Numbered from the stretch's first letter, positions 44,984 through 57,159 are shown. The stretch: DNA of 64,000 nt from Carettochelys insculpta (GCF_033958435.1 NC_134137.1:113160501-113224500); one strand, 5' to 3'. The notes: a model not told the origin generated them from the letters alone. Program-made: numbers and translations.

Positions 44984-45361
44984 TAGGGATGTTAAAGAAC
45001 GAGTAACCTGGTAACTGAGTAATCACAAAAATTTCTGTTGGTTCTCCCCCCTCCTCCTTTCACCCCCACTGCTCTGCATTGAAAAGGCTGAGCTGGCTCA
45101 CAGGCTGACTCAGCTTCTTCCCCACTGTAGGAACTAGGATCTTCCCCCACCCCCTACGCCGCTTAATGTGCTTACTCAGCTTTAAGTTCAGGGTAGCAGT
45201 AGGGGAAACTGCCTGATCCTGAGGCAAGCAGGGATACAGGCTGAGCCAGCCACTCCTGATTAACCTGTGGGTGGGAGGGACTGTGAGTCACTGTCATTGT
45301 TAACCAATGAGAAGAAGCTTATCGGTTACTCATGTAACCTAATACTATTATTGAATCCCTA
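44984..45361. mobile_element. hAT-like MITE, 378 bp
   Basis: The ends are TAGGGATGTT and GAATCCCTA, inverted. GTGTGGAC (44,976-44,983) and CTGTGGAC (45,362-45,369) flank it, an 8-bp target duplication with one mismatch. This is the hAT signature. The interior has paired GTTACTCATGTAACC and GTAACCTGGTAACTGAG words. Confidence 0.78.
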
Positions 45362-45685
45362 CTGTGGACTTTGGGTGCAAGGGTGGAGCGTCGGTTCTAA
45401 AACCCTGTGGGGGCTATCTCAGAGCCCAAGCTCCAGCCTAAGCCCAAACATTTAGACTGCAGTTTTGACTCAGACTGTAGGTTGAGCCCTGTGAGCCTGA
45501 CTCATCTTGCAATTCAGTGCTGTGTGTTTTTTTTTCTTGTGGAATAGACATACATCCATGATATAAAGTCCCCTTGCTTAAACAGTGATTAAAAGAAGGT
45601 GGAGGGTGGTACATGGTAACCTTTCACATATATTTGAAGAATAAACATCCAAGCAATCAACAGGAACAATTTTACATGGATCCAG

Positions 45686-46567
45686 GGCTACGTCTGTAGG
45701 GCTACGTCTACATGTGCTCCAAACTTAGAAATGGCCATGCAAATGACCATTTCGAAGTTTACTAATGAAGCACCGAAATGCATGTTCAGCGCTTCATTAG
45801 CTTGTGGGCTGCCGCAGCGCTTCGAAATTGACGCGCCTTGCCGCCGCGCGGCACGTCCAGACGGGGCTCCTTTTCGAAAGGACGCCGCCTACTTCTAAGT
45901 CCCCTTATTCCCATCTGCTCATAGGAATAAGGGGACTTCGAAGTAGGCGGCGTCCTTTCGAAAAGGAGCCCCGTCTGGACGCGCCGCGCGGCGGCAAGGC
46001 GCATCAATTTCGAAGCGCCGCGGCAGCCCGCATGCTAATGAAGCGCTGAACATGTATTTCAGCGCTTCATTAGTAAACTTCAAAATGGCCATTTGCATGG
46101 CCATTTCGAAGTTTGGGGCACGTGTAGACACAGCCTAGGAGAGGCTTTTGCCAACAAAACTGAGCTTTTGTCAGGAAAAACCGCAGAGTGTCTACACAAA
46201 AAATGCACTTTGTCAACAGTTTGTAGACAAAACTTGACACATCCGCCAGCAGTGTTGTACCTCTCCCTCTTCAGTTATAACACCTCTCTTGACAGTGTTC
46301 TGTCGACAAAACAGCCATGTAGGCACTCGGAGCCCTTTTGTCGACAGACATGGCTTCTGGTTCATGGAGAAGGCCTGTTTACAGAGCTTCTGGCCTGTTG
46401 TTCTGCCAAGAGAGGGCTGGGCAGTTTGGCTGCTCTCTGTCAACAGAACTGATTGCTCTTTCAATCTACTTTTATGTGTAAATGCAATCTGTCAACAGAC
46501 GTTTTGCTGGGAAATGCCTTCTCACATTGACTTCTGCTGACAGGAGCTTCTCATGTAGACATAGTCC
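45686..46567. mobile_element. Harbinger-type MITE (TTGTCGACAAAA family), split
   Basis: The left end GGCTACGTCTGTAG (45,686-45,699) is separated from the body (46,139-46,567), which starts GAGAGGCTTTTGCCAAC and ends TCATGTAGACATAGTCC. Joined across the inner MITE, they read like the family start GGCTACGTCTACACTAGAGAG. The body carries TTTGTCAACAGTTTG and TCTGTCGACAAAACAGCC words. Confidence 0.78.
45700..46135. mobile_element. Palindromic Harbinger-type MITE (AATGGCCATGCAAAT family)
   Basis: The ends GGCTACGTCTACATGTG and CACGTGTAGACACAGCC are inverted. TAG is duplicated at 45,697-45,699 and 46,136-46,138. The arms continue with AAATGGCCATGCAAATG, GAAGCGCTGAA and CTTCGAAGT words to a centre near 45,915. 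GC content is high in the middle. The mirrored frames on the two strands are the same repeat read twice. Confidence 0.9.
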
Positions 46568-47074
46568 AGGAGTGTAAGTAAGAGTTAAGATATGAAATTA
46601 AAAGGAAGATAAAGATAAAGATCAGGAAAAGTTTCTTCATAGCAAGGCTGTGGAATATTTTTCTAAGAGTGCTCTGAACAACTCTGCTTGAAATTTTATA
46701 AAATCTGAATGGGCAACATATTAGGCAGAAGATAGGTTTCAGGGAATAACCTGCACTAACTTTTCATCTCTTAATGTTCATGATTCTAGCATAAGAATCT
46801 AAGCTGTCCTTCTCTTGGTTAATGAAATTTCTTTATTTCCCGACTATAGCAGAGACAAACTATTTATTATAAATATTTACCCTAAATTTAGCTTGTTTTT
46901 ATGTTTGACTAATATTATCAAACTTATACTAATTTCTATGAATGTATTGGGTTTTTGCAAGTTCTCAGCCAATTAACTTATGAAAAAATGTTCAGCTTGT
47001 GAGGGTTTTGTGAAATATTTCACCTGAAAAGTGAATAAGAAACTCTTCACTTTCACCTTAAATTATATCAATAA
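46568..47074. other. AT-rich stretch, possible CR1-like 3' remnant
   Basis: A phrase near 46,620-46,665 (AGGAAAAGTTTCTTCATAGCAAGGCTGTGGAAT) resembles the end of CR1 coding sequence (SFFIARLWN). The rest is unassigned. The match is weak. Confidence 0.3.
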
Positions 47075-47778
47075 GGGTGCGTCTACACTAGCCGGATACT
47101 TCAAAGTCGCTGGCACAATGTCGAAATAGCACGCATCACGTCTACATGTGCCGTGTGCCATTTTGACGTTGAAATCGACGTTAGGCGGCTGGACATCGAA
47201 ATCGCTATTCCCATCCGAAGATGGGAATAGCGCCCTACTTCGACGTTGAACATCAAAGTAGGGCATGTGTAGATGATCCGCATCTCTCTACTTCGAAATA
47301 GAGGGGCCCTCCATGGTGGCCATCAGCTGAGGGGTTGAGAGACGCTCTGTCCAGCCCCTGGTGGGGCTCTATGTTCACCGGGTGCAGCAGCCCTTAGCCC
47401 AGGGTTTTTGGCTGCTGCCGCTGCTGCTGCTACTGCTGCAGCTGGGGTTCCATGCTGCGTTTACAGGGTCTGCAACTGGTTGTCGGCTCTGTGGATCTCA
47501 TGCTGTGCAGGCCGAGTGTGTCTGGGAGGGGCCTTTTAAGGGAGCAGCTTGGGACTTTGCTGGCCCCTTATTTCGATGGGGAGCACTTCTGTGTGTGGAC
47601 GCTCGGCATTTCCTTCCAGGGTGGCTCCTTTCGACGTTCTCCGTCACTACTTCGATGTTGAACATCGATGGCACCAGCCCTGGAGGACGTGTAGATGATA
47701 CGCGTCAAAGTAGCCTATTTCAATGTTCTTACATCGAAATAGGCTACTTCAGTGTAGTGTGCTATTGTAGACACAGCC
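47075..47778. mobile_element. Non-autonomous Harbinger element, 704 bp
   Basis: It begins GGGTGCGTCTACACTAG and ends GCTATTGTAGACACAGCC, with TAA at 47,072-47,074 and 47,779-47,781. The interior GC-rich block (GCAGCAGCCCTTAGCCCAGGG, TGGTTGTCGGCTCTGTGGATC) is shared with the copy at 24,244. Words such as TTCGACGTT occur near both ends. The alanine/leucine-rich frame is not a known protein. Confidence 0.86.
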
Positions 47779-48350
47779 TAAGTGATTCTGCTCTCTGACT
47801 GGGTAGGCCACATGTTTCAACTTACTTTGTAAGTGTAGGACGTATCTCTGGTGGCATGTACTCCACAGGGAAGATGTCTAGTGTCCAGATGAATGGCCTG
47901 GCAAAGGACTTAAAAAGGGGGAGCTGGATAAAAGAAGGGATTGCTATGCATTTGCAGTTCCTATGGCTATAGCGAATAGGGAGACAGCCCCCTCTTTCTT
48001 ATGACTCAGCTGGCCATCCTATGATGGGGTTTGAATGGTAAGTTCCTGGCAACAAATTTGGATGGAAAAGAGGGGGAGCAGGCAACTGCCCCCACCACCT
48101 GCCAGGTGTGGTAAATTCCCAATAATAGATATGCTGGAGGAAATTGGATAGGAAAAGAGGGAAACTTGTGAAAGTCCCACAGAATTAAACAGAGGGTTAC
48201 CTGTACTACACGCTTCTCTGCTAGTTAGTCCCAGGCATCTAATATTAAAGATGCAACCTGATTAAATCCATATCAATGGTCTCCTGTCTTTTAGTATAGA
48301 TGGACAATTCAAGAAACTTTCAGAAATCAGACATTTTAAGTTTTGTAGAC
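47779..48350. other. No feature seen
   Basis: Nothing recognised here. Confidence 0.45.
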
Positions 48351-48484
48351 CTGAAGAAGAGTTCTTTGTAAAGCTCAAAAGCTTGTCTCTCTCATCACTG
48401 TTTGGTCCCACAAAAGATATTATCTTGCTGACCTTGTGTTTCTAATATCCTGGGATCAACATGGCTATAACAACACTGCATACA
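48351..48484 (+). mobile_element. Penelope-like/SINE tail, second family
   Basis: It reads CTGAAGAAGAGTT, then AGCTC, AAAAGCTTGTCTCTC, AAAGATATTATC, TCTAATATCCTGGGA and AACATGGCTATAACAACACTGCAT. It is the plus-strand form of the family seen inverted at 35,989-36,264. The hairpin stem is GAGTT/AGCTC. Confidence 0.75.
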
Positions 48485-49458
48485 GAAATTTCCATGGACA
48501 TATAGTAATTATCAATATATTCACAAACAGCTAATCAGTTGCCCCTGCGAGATAACATTCCCTAGTCAGTTTTTGTATTATTCGACCAGCTATTCTTGAT
48601 AATTTAGCTCTGAGATTATCAAATAGTAGTGTAAGTATTCAGCATACAGCCAGCCAGAAAGATTTCTGTGAATGAGAACTTATCATTTTGCTTACACACT
48701 AGTTTCCCAAAAATTAAAAATAAATGGAGAATGCTTTGAAATGCCAAATTTTGGTCAAGAGGGATTTCATGCTGAAAACTGATAAACTTCAAAATATAAA
48801 AATATCTGTATCACTACTTTGTTTATACAGATGAATCTATCTATTTGCTTCCATTCATTTGCCTACAAAAATATGGGAATACTCATTATTATAAAAGTAT
48901 CGCTTCATGTAGTTACAAAAATAAAAGACATCCAAACAAGTGCAGAAAAAAGTTTTTGTTTATAAAGGGCATTTGTAAAGCTGAAGTGGCAAACATCTAG
49001 CAAGGAGAGTTCCCATTCTCCTATAAATATCTTGTTGATGCTTTCTTTGAATAAAGCACGCAGTAACCCCTGATTTCTCAGTGAGTCAAACCCTCTGGTA
49101 CTTCCAAGTCAGTTTCGATGTGAATGTTCTCCTCAGTGGCAAGAAAGGAGAAACATAGTAGCTGCTTACCAGTTTGAAGAAAAACATCTGCAGGTATCTG
49201 TTACAAATGGCCATTTCAGACATGCAGCTGTTTGATTCTGTTAAATTTAAAAGTGACTGTGCCAGAAAAGCAGACTGGGAAGAAGTTTCCCATAAAAGAG
49301 CAACTCTGCACTAAGAAAAGTTACTAGACTATAAAGTCACGGGGAAAAGGGCTACACTGGTGTTATACTCACTACCACTCATATCCTCAGTTTGCAAACC
49401 TGACAGTAATACTTATATCAATTCAGAAAAAAAGAAATATTATAGAAAGAGGTGGGAA
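48485..49458. other. No feature seen
   Basis: This is AT-rich sequence with no gene or repeat recognised. Confidence 0.45.
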
Positions 49459-49466
49459 GTGATGCT

Positions 49467-49755
49467 CAGCAGGGCTGACAGCCATCTAGGGCAAGGTGGG
49501 AAGAGGGCCCAGCTCCTTGCCCCCTGGAAGGGGCAGGGCCAAGGGTAGAAGGGGCAAGGCCTAGGGCATCAGTCCTTAGTACTGATCAGATAGTGGAGCT
49601 GAGTCTCCCATCTTCAGAGCTGTGTGGAGTGGCACAACAATGGTGCTGTGGCAGTTCAAAGAGCGTGGACCCATCCAGATCCTTAGTTTGGACACCTTTG
49701 AAATGCTGGGACCCCAGGACAACTGCCCCTTTTGTGCCCCCCGTCAGCAGGCCTG
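49467..49755. mobile_element. hAT-like MITE, 289 bp
   Basis: The ends are CAGCAGGGCTGAC and GTCAGCAGGCCTG. GTGATGCT (49,459-49,466) and GTGATGCA (49,756-49,763) flank it, an 8-bp duplication with one mismatch. It does not encode a protein and is GC-richer than the flanks. Confidence 0.75.
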
Positions 49756-49763
49756 GTGATGCA

Positions 49764-50828
49764 TAAAAGTTAAAGTTGTCCCACTTTCCTTGCTTTTATA
49801 ATTACACCCAACTGGAATTACTGGGATGAAATGTTCTATGCTTGGTCTCTTCCACATGCTGAATTTCCATAGAATATTTCACTGAAAATTTTTCAGTTGT
49901 TTCTGATACTGAGATTACTGATGTTTTTCCCCATATGTCATATTCTGGCCCCATTTCAGCTATTTCGTTAAAGAAGAAAATTCAGATTTGCATGGGATAT
50001 AGTCATGGGATCAGAGGATTAAATTTTGGTGTGCCAATAAAAATATACCCATATTTGGCTGAAATGAAAGCATTTGATAATTGCCATTTGTATGGGCTTG
50101 TTAGAGGCTTGCTGCTAAACTCTGCAAATAGGGCAACTGCACACAGCATTCTCCAGCACTATAGAGTTCCTCTAATGCTGATGGCCTTGAAGACATTCCC
50201 AGTTCTCAGATAACCTCATAGATCAGGTGAGGGCAAATGTTTTGGCCTGACAGCCATATCTAGGCACTGCACTTCCTATACTCGGGGTGGGTCACTGAAT
50301 ATTCTATTCCTGCTCTTTCAGGGAGTCCAAACAGAGCATACAGGACAAGATGCTATGGCTGCAGTACTGCAGAGTCAGGGGAAAACTGACTAAATACCAA
50401 GAATAACTCACTAAATGGCTGTGCTTTTGGGATCTTCAGAGAAACATTTAGTTTGTGCTGTAACTCAGGCAGTGTGGCTTCTTCACCGTCCTGTGGTCTG
50501 AGCTGTGTGAAACAGGAATTACCTGGCACTCAAATTATAAACAACTGAGGGCAGAGATTGTTTCCTTCATCTGTGTGAAGTTCCATACATGTATGTAGTG
50601 TTATACCACAAAAAAGCAGAATGGTTGACTGGATAGGTCAACAGGAATAGAAAGCACAGGATTATGTTTAGTTCTTGTTTTTGCCAGAAAACAAAACTTT
50701 GACAAAACCAAAAGCTTTTTCAGAAATGTGAAATGTTGACTAAACTCTTGCTAGAAAGGTATGTCAGGTGTAGGTTGAAATTTCTCTTCAAAACCAGACT
50801 GGCAGGCAGACCCTCACTTGGGAAGTAG
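49764..50828. other. No gene; possible hAT end at 50,224
   Basis: CAGGTGAGGGCAAATGTTTTGGCCTGA at 50,224-50,250 resembles a hAT-type start (CAGGGGTGGGCAAA), but no matching end or duplication was found. The rest has no recognised feature. Confidence 0.35.
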
Positions 50829-51045
50829 GGCTGCTTCTACACTCGCCCCCCTCTCATAAATAATAATCTAATAATCCCAATGAGGCAGTTCAAAGGCATA
50901 TTCACTGACTCATTAGCATAATGGTGGCCATGAGACTTTCGAAGTGCAGACTTCCAAATGTAGACTGGCAGTTTAGATCAGGGCAGCTTCAAAATAAGTG
51001 CCCCACTTTGATATTCCCTTACTCCCACGAAACTAAGGAGGTGGT
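50829..51045. mobile_element. Harbinger-type MITE fragment
   Basis: It starts GGCTGCTTCTACACTCGCCC and shares AGCATAATGG and a CATTAG-type word with the element at 37,800. No right end is visible, so it is truncated. Confidence 0.5.
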
Positions 51046-52723
51046 GAGTGTACAAACAGTCTAGGAAATCATGGTTCAATTCAGAGCACAGACTTTGGTC
51101 AGATCTCCCATGCCTGGGGTGAGCACCACCATCAGTGAGATATTGGCTGTCCTGGGGTTGGGAGTTCATTCTAGTGTTTATTCATTTGAAAAGTGCCATG
51201 TAGAACAAGATCAAATTTAAAAATCTGGAGATTTAGCAAATTGAAATTCTTGTTTTCCATCCAGCCCTACTTCCATTTTCTTCCCTCATTTGTGAAACAG
51301 AGGAAATCATCCTTTACCTTTCTCCCTCTTCCTAAGATGTTCTCAAGCGTTATTATATACAGGATAAAAACAAACAAACATTAGCGACAATAATCAGAAT
51401 CCAGGTTCATGTTATGTAAAATGTTTTTTGTCTTGTTATACCTGAGTATAGGATTAAGAAAAAAATTATTGGGAGTATACATATATCAAAGCTTTGGAAA
51501 GCTGAAAAATTGACTAACACATGTCTACAAAAGTGGCTCTGTATTGTCCCTCAGTAAGTAGCCTTGAGGGAAAAGTCTTCTATGGAATAACAGAAGCCTG
51601 TTTTATATATGTTACAGTACTATCTGAGAATTTGTGCTTACAGTCAGGATGCCTAAGCTACTTTTCTGGAAAGAGGTTAACACTTCTCTTGGTGCCTTCT
51701 TATTTGGCATTGTCTTCTTCAAGTATCACGTAAGTGCTCTTCTCACATAGTACGTCTACCAAGTAGTGTAATCTCTCAGACATGGCTTATGTGGTTTTAG
51801 GGTAAGTGTTTCAGGCCTGAACTCAGCAGTTAGTTGAAAATCTGAAACTGCACAAGACAGCAAGAAAAGTCTCATTTAATTTAGTCACCAAGTTAGCCTT
51901 CAGATGTCAACTATTGGTATTTATTTATTTTATGATGGTGTTGGTTTGCAGAATAAAGGGTTCTGGATTCTCTAAGATTCAGTGAGAATTCAGCTAACAA
52001 GAATGGTTTCTATTTCAGAACTGAGATTATCTGAAAGTCTGTGTTCCTTGCACCTTCAATAACCATCAACACCTCAATGTGGTAATATAATGGACTACTT
52101 TATCTGGCCAGTGATTTTATGAAACGTTTCTATTGTATATCTACCACATCAGCCTGATCACAGAATCTGTGCATCTCTGAAATAAAAAAAAAGCATAAGT
52201 ACTGTTCATAGTAGTATATCAGAAACAGATCATTGACTCATTATATATGAAACATTTCCTTAACAGCTATGCTGTTTTGAGAATATATTTCTACATCATT
52301 ATTCCAGGGGATGGCAAAAAATCACTTCACACAAACAGCATCAAATCTGGAGCTAAAACGAAAATAAGTGCCAGCTTCCCCTGAGAACAATCAATATGAT
52401 TTTGACTACCCCTAAAAGTAAAATTTCCTGGTAATCTGTTAAACTCCATATTAAGCTTTTATTTAAAAAAAATAATTACTCTACTAGAAAAATTGGAAAT
52501 TATATGTATCTATTCACAATTCTACCTGTAAAAAAAAATACTTCCTCAACTTCTTGTTGTACACATACTTCTTCCAGACTGTATCTACCATCCCCATCCT
52601 AATTTGCCAAACAAATCAAATAAATCAGAATTGTATTTGCTATCTTAAAGACTGCAATCAAGTCTCTTATAAATAATAATCCAATAATCCCAATTTAATC
52701 AGCTTCTTCTCTTACAACACATA
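51046..52723. other. AT-rich stretch, no gene
   Basis: A weak CR1/L3-like minus-strand phrase lies around 52,640-52,715 (CAATCAAGTCTCTTATAAATAATAATCC). No gene is recognised. Confidence 0.35.
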
Positions 52724-53109
52724 GGCTGTGTCTACACTAGCCCCAAACTTCGAAATGGCCATGCAAATGGCCATTTCAAAGTTTACTAATGAAGTGCTGA
52801 AATACATATTCAGCACTTCATTAGCATGCGGGCAGCCACGGCACTTCAAAATTGATGCGGCTCACTGCCGTGCGGCTCGTCCCGATGGGGCTCCTTTTTG
52901 AAAGGACCCCACCTACTTTGAAGTCCCCTTATTCCCATCTGCTCAAAGGAAAAGGAGCCGCGCGGAGATGAGCCGCATCAATTTTGAAGTGCCGCGGCCA
53001 CCCGCATGCTAATGGGGCACTGAATATGTATTTCAGCACTTCATTAGTAAACTTCGAAATGGCCATTTACATGGCTATTTCAAAGTCTGGGGCTAGTGTA
53101 GACATAGCC
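52724..53109. mobile_element. Harbinger-type MITE (AATGGCCATGCAAAT family)
   Basis: It starts GGCTGTGTCTACACTAGCC and ends CTAGTGTAGACATAGCC. The arms include CTTCGAAATGGCCATGCAAATGG, its mirror, and GCGGG/CCCGC words. It is shorter in the centre than the copy at 45,700. Flanking triplets are ATA and CTA. Confidence 0.82.
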
Positions 53110-53399
53110 CTAAACCTCTGCCATTCAATCAAAGATTTTTATTGTTACACAGGATTCTTTTTCCACCCCAGCTTCAAATAGGCAGTGATGGCAAGGTATT
53201 AGGATAGAGTAATTTGTCATAGCTCTTACTGTGTTCATTACTTTAAAGCATTTTTAAAAGTCTTCCTTATCACTGTATGCACGTGGACAAGCACATACAC
53301 ATACAAGTATATAGGCTACAGAGTTAATTTGAAATTACAGCCAGCATTTTTAAATAACTGTGCAAGCATCTACACAATCACGAACAATGCACTATTTCT

Positions 53400-54330
53400 A
53401 AATAAATTCAGAATACAGGGTGTGTTATTTTCAAACTGGTATATCTTGTAGGAGGAATAATGCTTATTTTGAAATAGCTATTTTGAAATAGGTGCTCTTA
53501 AGACGTCTACGTCTACACTAGCATTCCTCTTCCGAAAGAAGCATGAAAATTAAAGAAACTAAAAATGCAAATGAGGTGCCAGGTAGGCATGTTTACATAT
53601 CTAGCACCTCATTTGCACATTCTTTCTTTCAAAAGAAGAAAAGCAATGACATGGCACTTTCGAAAGTAAACCCCATCTTCGAAAGAGTTCTGTCAAAGAT
53701 GGGGATTACTTTCAGAAGAGCCACATCTACACTGCTTTTCTTCTTTCAAAAGAAGAATATGTGAACGAGATGCCAGATATGTAAATCTGTGCCTCATTTG
53801 CATTTTTGCTTTCCTTCATTTGTATTTCTCTTTTGAAAGAGGAGTGCTAGTGCAGAAGTAGTCAGCATGGAATGGCGCTATTTTGGAATAAGCCATAATG
53901 GCATCCAGTGGCTTGATTTTGAAATAGTGCTATATGTCAAGAAATGCTCTTTTGAAATAGCTGGGTGCTATTCTGAAATGCAGTTTGGTTATATCTACAC
54001 TACAGCAATCTTTCAAAAGTTCGTCAGAATGATCTTCAAAACTTCTTTCGAAAGAAAGTGTCCACACACAAAGGAGTGGATCAAAAAGTGTGTACGTAGC
54101 TCCTGCTCTTTCAAAAGAATGGGATGGGGATCAAAAAATCTGACACTGTGGCCATTTCTACACAGGCCACTTCCTTTGGAAGTGGCATGCTAGTACATGA
54201 AGCAAAAGATGCCTCATTAGCATCTTTCGCTCCGTGTATTAGCATGACCATGAATACTACTCTTTCAAAAAAAGAGCCCCTGGGGTGTCTACACACATTT
54301 TTTTCCAAAAAAATATTTCAGTCACTTTTG
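53400..54330. mobile_element. Mosaic of MITE fragments
   Basis: In order: an AT-rich MITE start with TATTTTGAAATAGC words (53,440-53,500), a nested MITE (53,503-53,862), its continuation (53,870-53,985), a fragment with TCTACACTACAGCAATCTTTC like the element at 19,099 (53,988-54,147), and a fragment like the element at 55,810 (54,148-54,250). Confidence 0.6.
53503..53862. mobile_element. Harbinger-type MITE nested in another
   Basis: The left end ACGTCTACACTAGCATTCC pairs with the right end GGAGTGCTAGTGCAGAAGTA. The arms have TCTTTCAAAAGAAGAAAAGC and CCTCATTTGCA words. The MITE sits between AT-rich MITE parts. Confidence 0.65.
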
Positions 54331-54821
54331 GGTGCCCCAATACAGAAAGGATGTGGACAGATTGGAGAGAGTTCAGCAGAAGGCAACAAAAATGAATACA
54401 GGGCTGGGGCACATGGCTTATGAGGAGAGGCTGAGTGGACTGGTTTTACTTAGTCTGCAGAAAAGAAGAGTGAAAGGGGATTTGATAGCAGCCTTCAACT
54501 ACTTGAAGTGGCGGTGGGGGGAGGGAGTTTCCAGAAAAGACGTAGCCAGGCTAGTCTCAGTAGTGGCAGATGAAGGAATGAGGAGCAATGGTCTCAAGTT
54601 TCAATGGCAGAGGTCTAGGTTAGATATTAGGAAAACCTATTTCACTGGCATAGGCTATCTAGTGAGGTGGTGGAATCTCCATCCCTAGAGATTTTTACAC
54701 CCTGGTTTTACAAAGCCCTGGCTGGAATGATTTAGTTGAGATTGGTCCTGATTTGAGCAGCAAATTGTACTAGATGACTTCCTGAGGTCTCTTCCAACCA
54801 TCATCTTGCATGAGTCTATGA
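54331..54821 (+). mobile_element. CR1 LINE 3' end
   Basis: It reads RKDVDRLERVQQKATKM (54,345), HMAYEERLSGLVLLSLQKRR and GDLIAAFNYLK, then the WWNLHP end, typical of the last part of CR1 ORF2. It ends near ATGAGTCTATGA. No reverse transcriptase core is present. Confidence 0.85.
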
Positions 54822-54829
54822 AATCTTCC

Positions 54830-55100
54830 AATCCAGCCTCCTGCACTGTAGTAAAACCAAGTAATCCTAAATTGTTCCTGCCAAGTGTTTATCCAATCTG
54901 TTTTTAAAAACCTCCATAAATGGAAATTCCACAGCTTCCCTTGGAAAATTATGGTACAGATTTACTATCTTTGTAGTTAAATATTTCCTTAATATCTAAT
55001 CCAAGCCTCCCTTGTTGTAGTTTACACCCTTTACTTCTTGCCCTTTCTTCATGGGAAATAGAGACCAATTAATCATCATCCTCCGTACAATAACTGTTGG
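54830..55100 (-). mobile_element. CR1 LINE 3' end, older, inverted
   Basis: Plus-strand words such as CCATAAATGGAAATTCCAC, CTTGGAAAATTATG and AATATCTAATCCAAGCCTCC are the inverse of CR1 coding ends. It lies directly beside the plus-strand CR1, tail to tail. Confidence 0.7.
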
Positions 55101-55306
55101 GACAAAACAACTATTTGATTCAGAATTTATATTAATAAGACTTAAAAACTTGAACATCAAAACAAAGCTTTTCTGAATTATCAAACCAAAGCTTTTTTAT
55201 TGGCCCAAATTGAAAAAAAATAATTTTAGTAGCTTACAAATATTTTTGAGATTTCAGCCTCTCATCCTGTTTTGAAGTGGACACAGTTCTGCCATCATGA
55301 CTCCTT

Positions 55307-55741
55307 GGCCATGTCTACACTAGCCCAAAACTTTGAAATGGCCATGCAAATGGCCATTTTGAAGTTTAGTAATGAAGCGCTGAAATACATATTCAGTGCC
55401 TCATTAGCACGCTGGCAGCCACAGCAGTTTGAAATTGCTGCGGCTTGCATCACGCAGCTCACCCAGACAGGGCTCCTTTTCGAAAGGACCCTGGCAACTT
55501 CGAAATCCCTTTATTTCTATCTGCTGTTAGGAATAAGAGATTTTGAAGTTGCTTGGGTCCTTTCAAAAAGGAGCCCTGTCTGGATGAGCTGCGTGGTGGC
55601 AAGCCGTGGCTATTTCAAAGTGCTGTGGCTGCTGGCATGCTAATGAGGCGCTGACTATGTATTTCAATGCTTCATTAGTAAACTTCAAAATGGCCATTTT
55701 GCATGGCCATTTTGAAGTTTTGAGCTAGTGTAGACATAGCC
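55307..55741. mobile_element. Palindromic Harbinger-type MITE (AATGGCCATGCAAAT family)
   Basis: The left end GGCCATGTCTACACTAGCCC and right end GAGCTAGTGTAGACATAGCC are inverted. The arms contain AAATGGCCATGCAAATGG and GGCTCCTTTTCGAAAGGACC with its mirror. The copy is more diverged than that at 45,700. Flanking triplets do not match. Confidence 0.8.
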
Positions 55742-55809
55742 CAAGTGTTCTACCCTGAGTTTTACAATGTGTGTACCCAAGGGAAATACAGAAACAAGTT
55801 ACTGCTTTT

Positions 55810-56077
55810 GGCCGTTTCTACACAGGCCACTTCCTTCGGAAGTGGCATGCTAACATACAGAGTGAAAGATGCTAATGAAGTGCGGATGCAAATTCCCCGT
55901 GCCTCACTAGCATAACATCACGTGCTTTGCAGTCCAGAAGACCGTTCTTCCAGACTCCAAATCACGTGATGTTATGCTAATGAGGCACGGGGAATTTGCA
56001 TCCGTGTCTCCTTAGCATCTTTCGCTCCGTGTATTAGCATGACACTTCCGAAGGAAGTAGCCTGTGTAGAAACAGCC
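55810..56077. mobile_element. Palindromic Harbinger-type MITE, 268 bp
   Basis: The terminal arms GGCCGTTTCTACACAGGCC and GGCCTG-type mirror, extending to CTTCCTTCGGAAGTG, match over about 35 bases with two differences. TTT flanks both sides (55,807-55,809, 56,078-56,080). The arms continue inward (GATGCTAAT, GGATGCAAATTCCCCGTGCC) nearly to the centre. Confidence 0.88.
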
Positions 56078-56752
56078 TTTGTGTGGCTACCTACATTGCA
56101 GATCACAATGCTGAGTGCAAACCAACTGACAAGCAGCTGCTATTTCCTCTCCCCCTAGAAGTAGGTGGGCTGGGTGAGGACTGGGTAGGGCCTAGGTTCC
56201 AACCACACAATAAACTAATCTGTTGAGGTGAGTTGTTCATGAAAAGAGAATTGAGTCATATTAAGAGCAGATTACTTACCCTCTTCACTTCCCTGCTCCC
56301 CTTCACAAGAGCAAGGTGTAACAAGGGACCAAATTATGACTCTTTTGCACAGTTCAGTTTAGGGTCTTCTCCTGAAACAGCAGAACTACACAATGCAACA
56401 ATTTATTAGAAGTCCCACTGAACTCACGGGGAAACATCTGTGGACTAAAATATTATTCAGTGTGTCTAACAGCAGCAGAATTGTGGCCACATACTTATAT
56501 TTTGAGATATGAGAATAAATGGTTTCTAGAGGCATGCATATTGTTTTCCTTTAAAACAAACCTCAATAAAACTTTCTTTCAGTCTCAAGCAAGTCTGAGG
56601 ACCATATATGTATACATCATGCTGCTAAAAATCAAATTCTTGTTACCCACAAAGTCGGTTTTTAATTTAATGGATGGTGACTGATTCTGACATTGATGTA
56701 AATACTGATGTCAACAATATAAATTGTTTTGAACCTTAAACCAAAGCACTGA
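56078..56752. other. No feature seen
   Basis: This is mostly AT-rich sequence and no gene is recognised in it. Confidence 0.45.
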
Positions 56753-57159
56753 GGGCACATCTACACTAGGAGATTAGGTTGAATTTTTCAAGGTCGATTT
56801 TTTACTAATTTTGTAAAGTCAAAGATGCATGTCCCCACTGGCACATGAAGTCAATGATGTGCATCCCCATTAGGGTGAACACCTTTGAGTTTGTCAGCAG
56901 CGCACTGTGGGTACTTATCCCACAGTTCTTGTTGCCCCCTTGCCCTGAGGATTAAGGCTCCCAGTGTGTGATGGGACCAAGAAAAGTGCCATGGGTGTTT
57001 CTGGGCAGCCTCCCATAGTGCACTTATTTCCTTCTCTTCACTTTGGAAAGTAATGGCAAAAATTGCTTTTGCACCCTTTTTTCACTGTGTGCCCATGCAG
57101 ATGGCATTGCAAGGCTAGCATAGACCCCATGCAGTATCACAACCATTGTAGCAATTATT

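Noticed and set aside
45786..46049. Mirror-image frames on both strands with nearly the same peptide
   Set aside because: They arise because the MITE is palindromic; they are not two genes.
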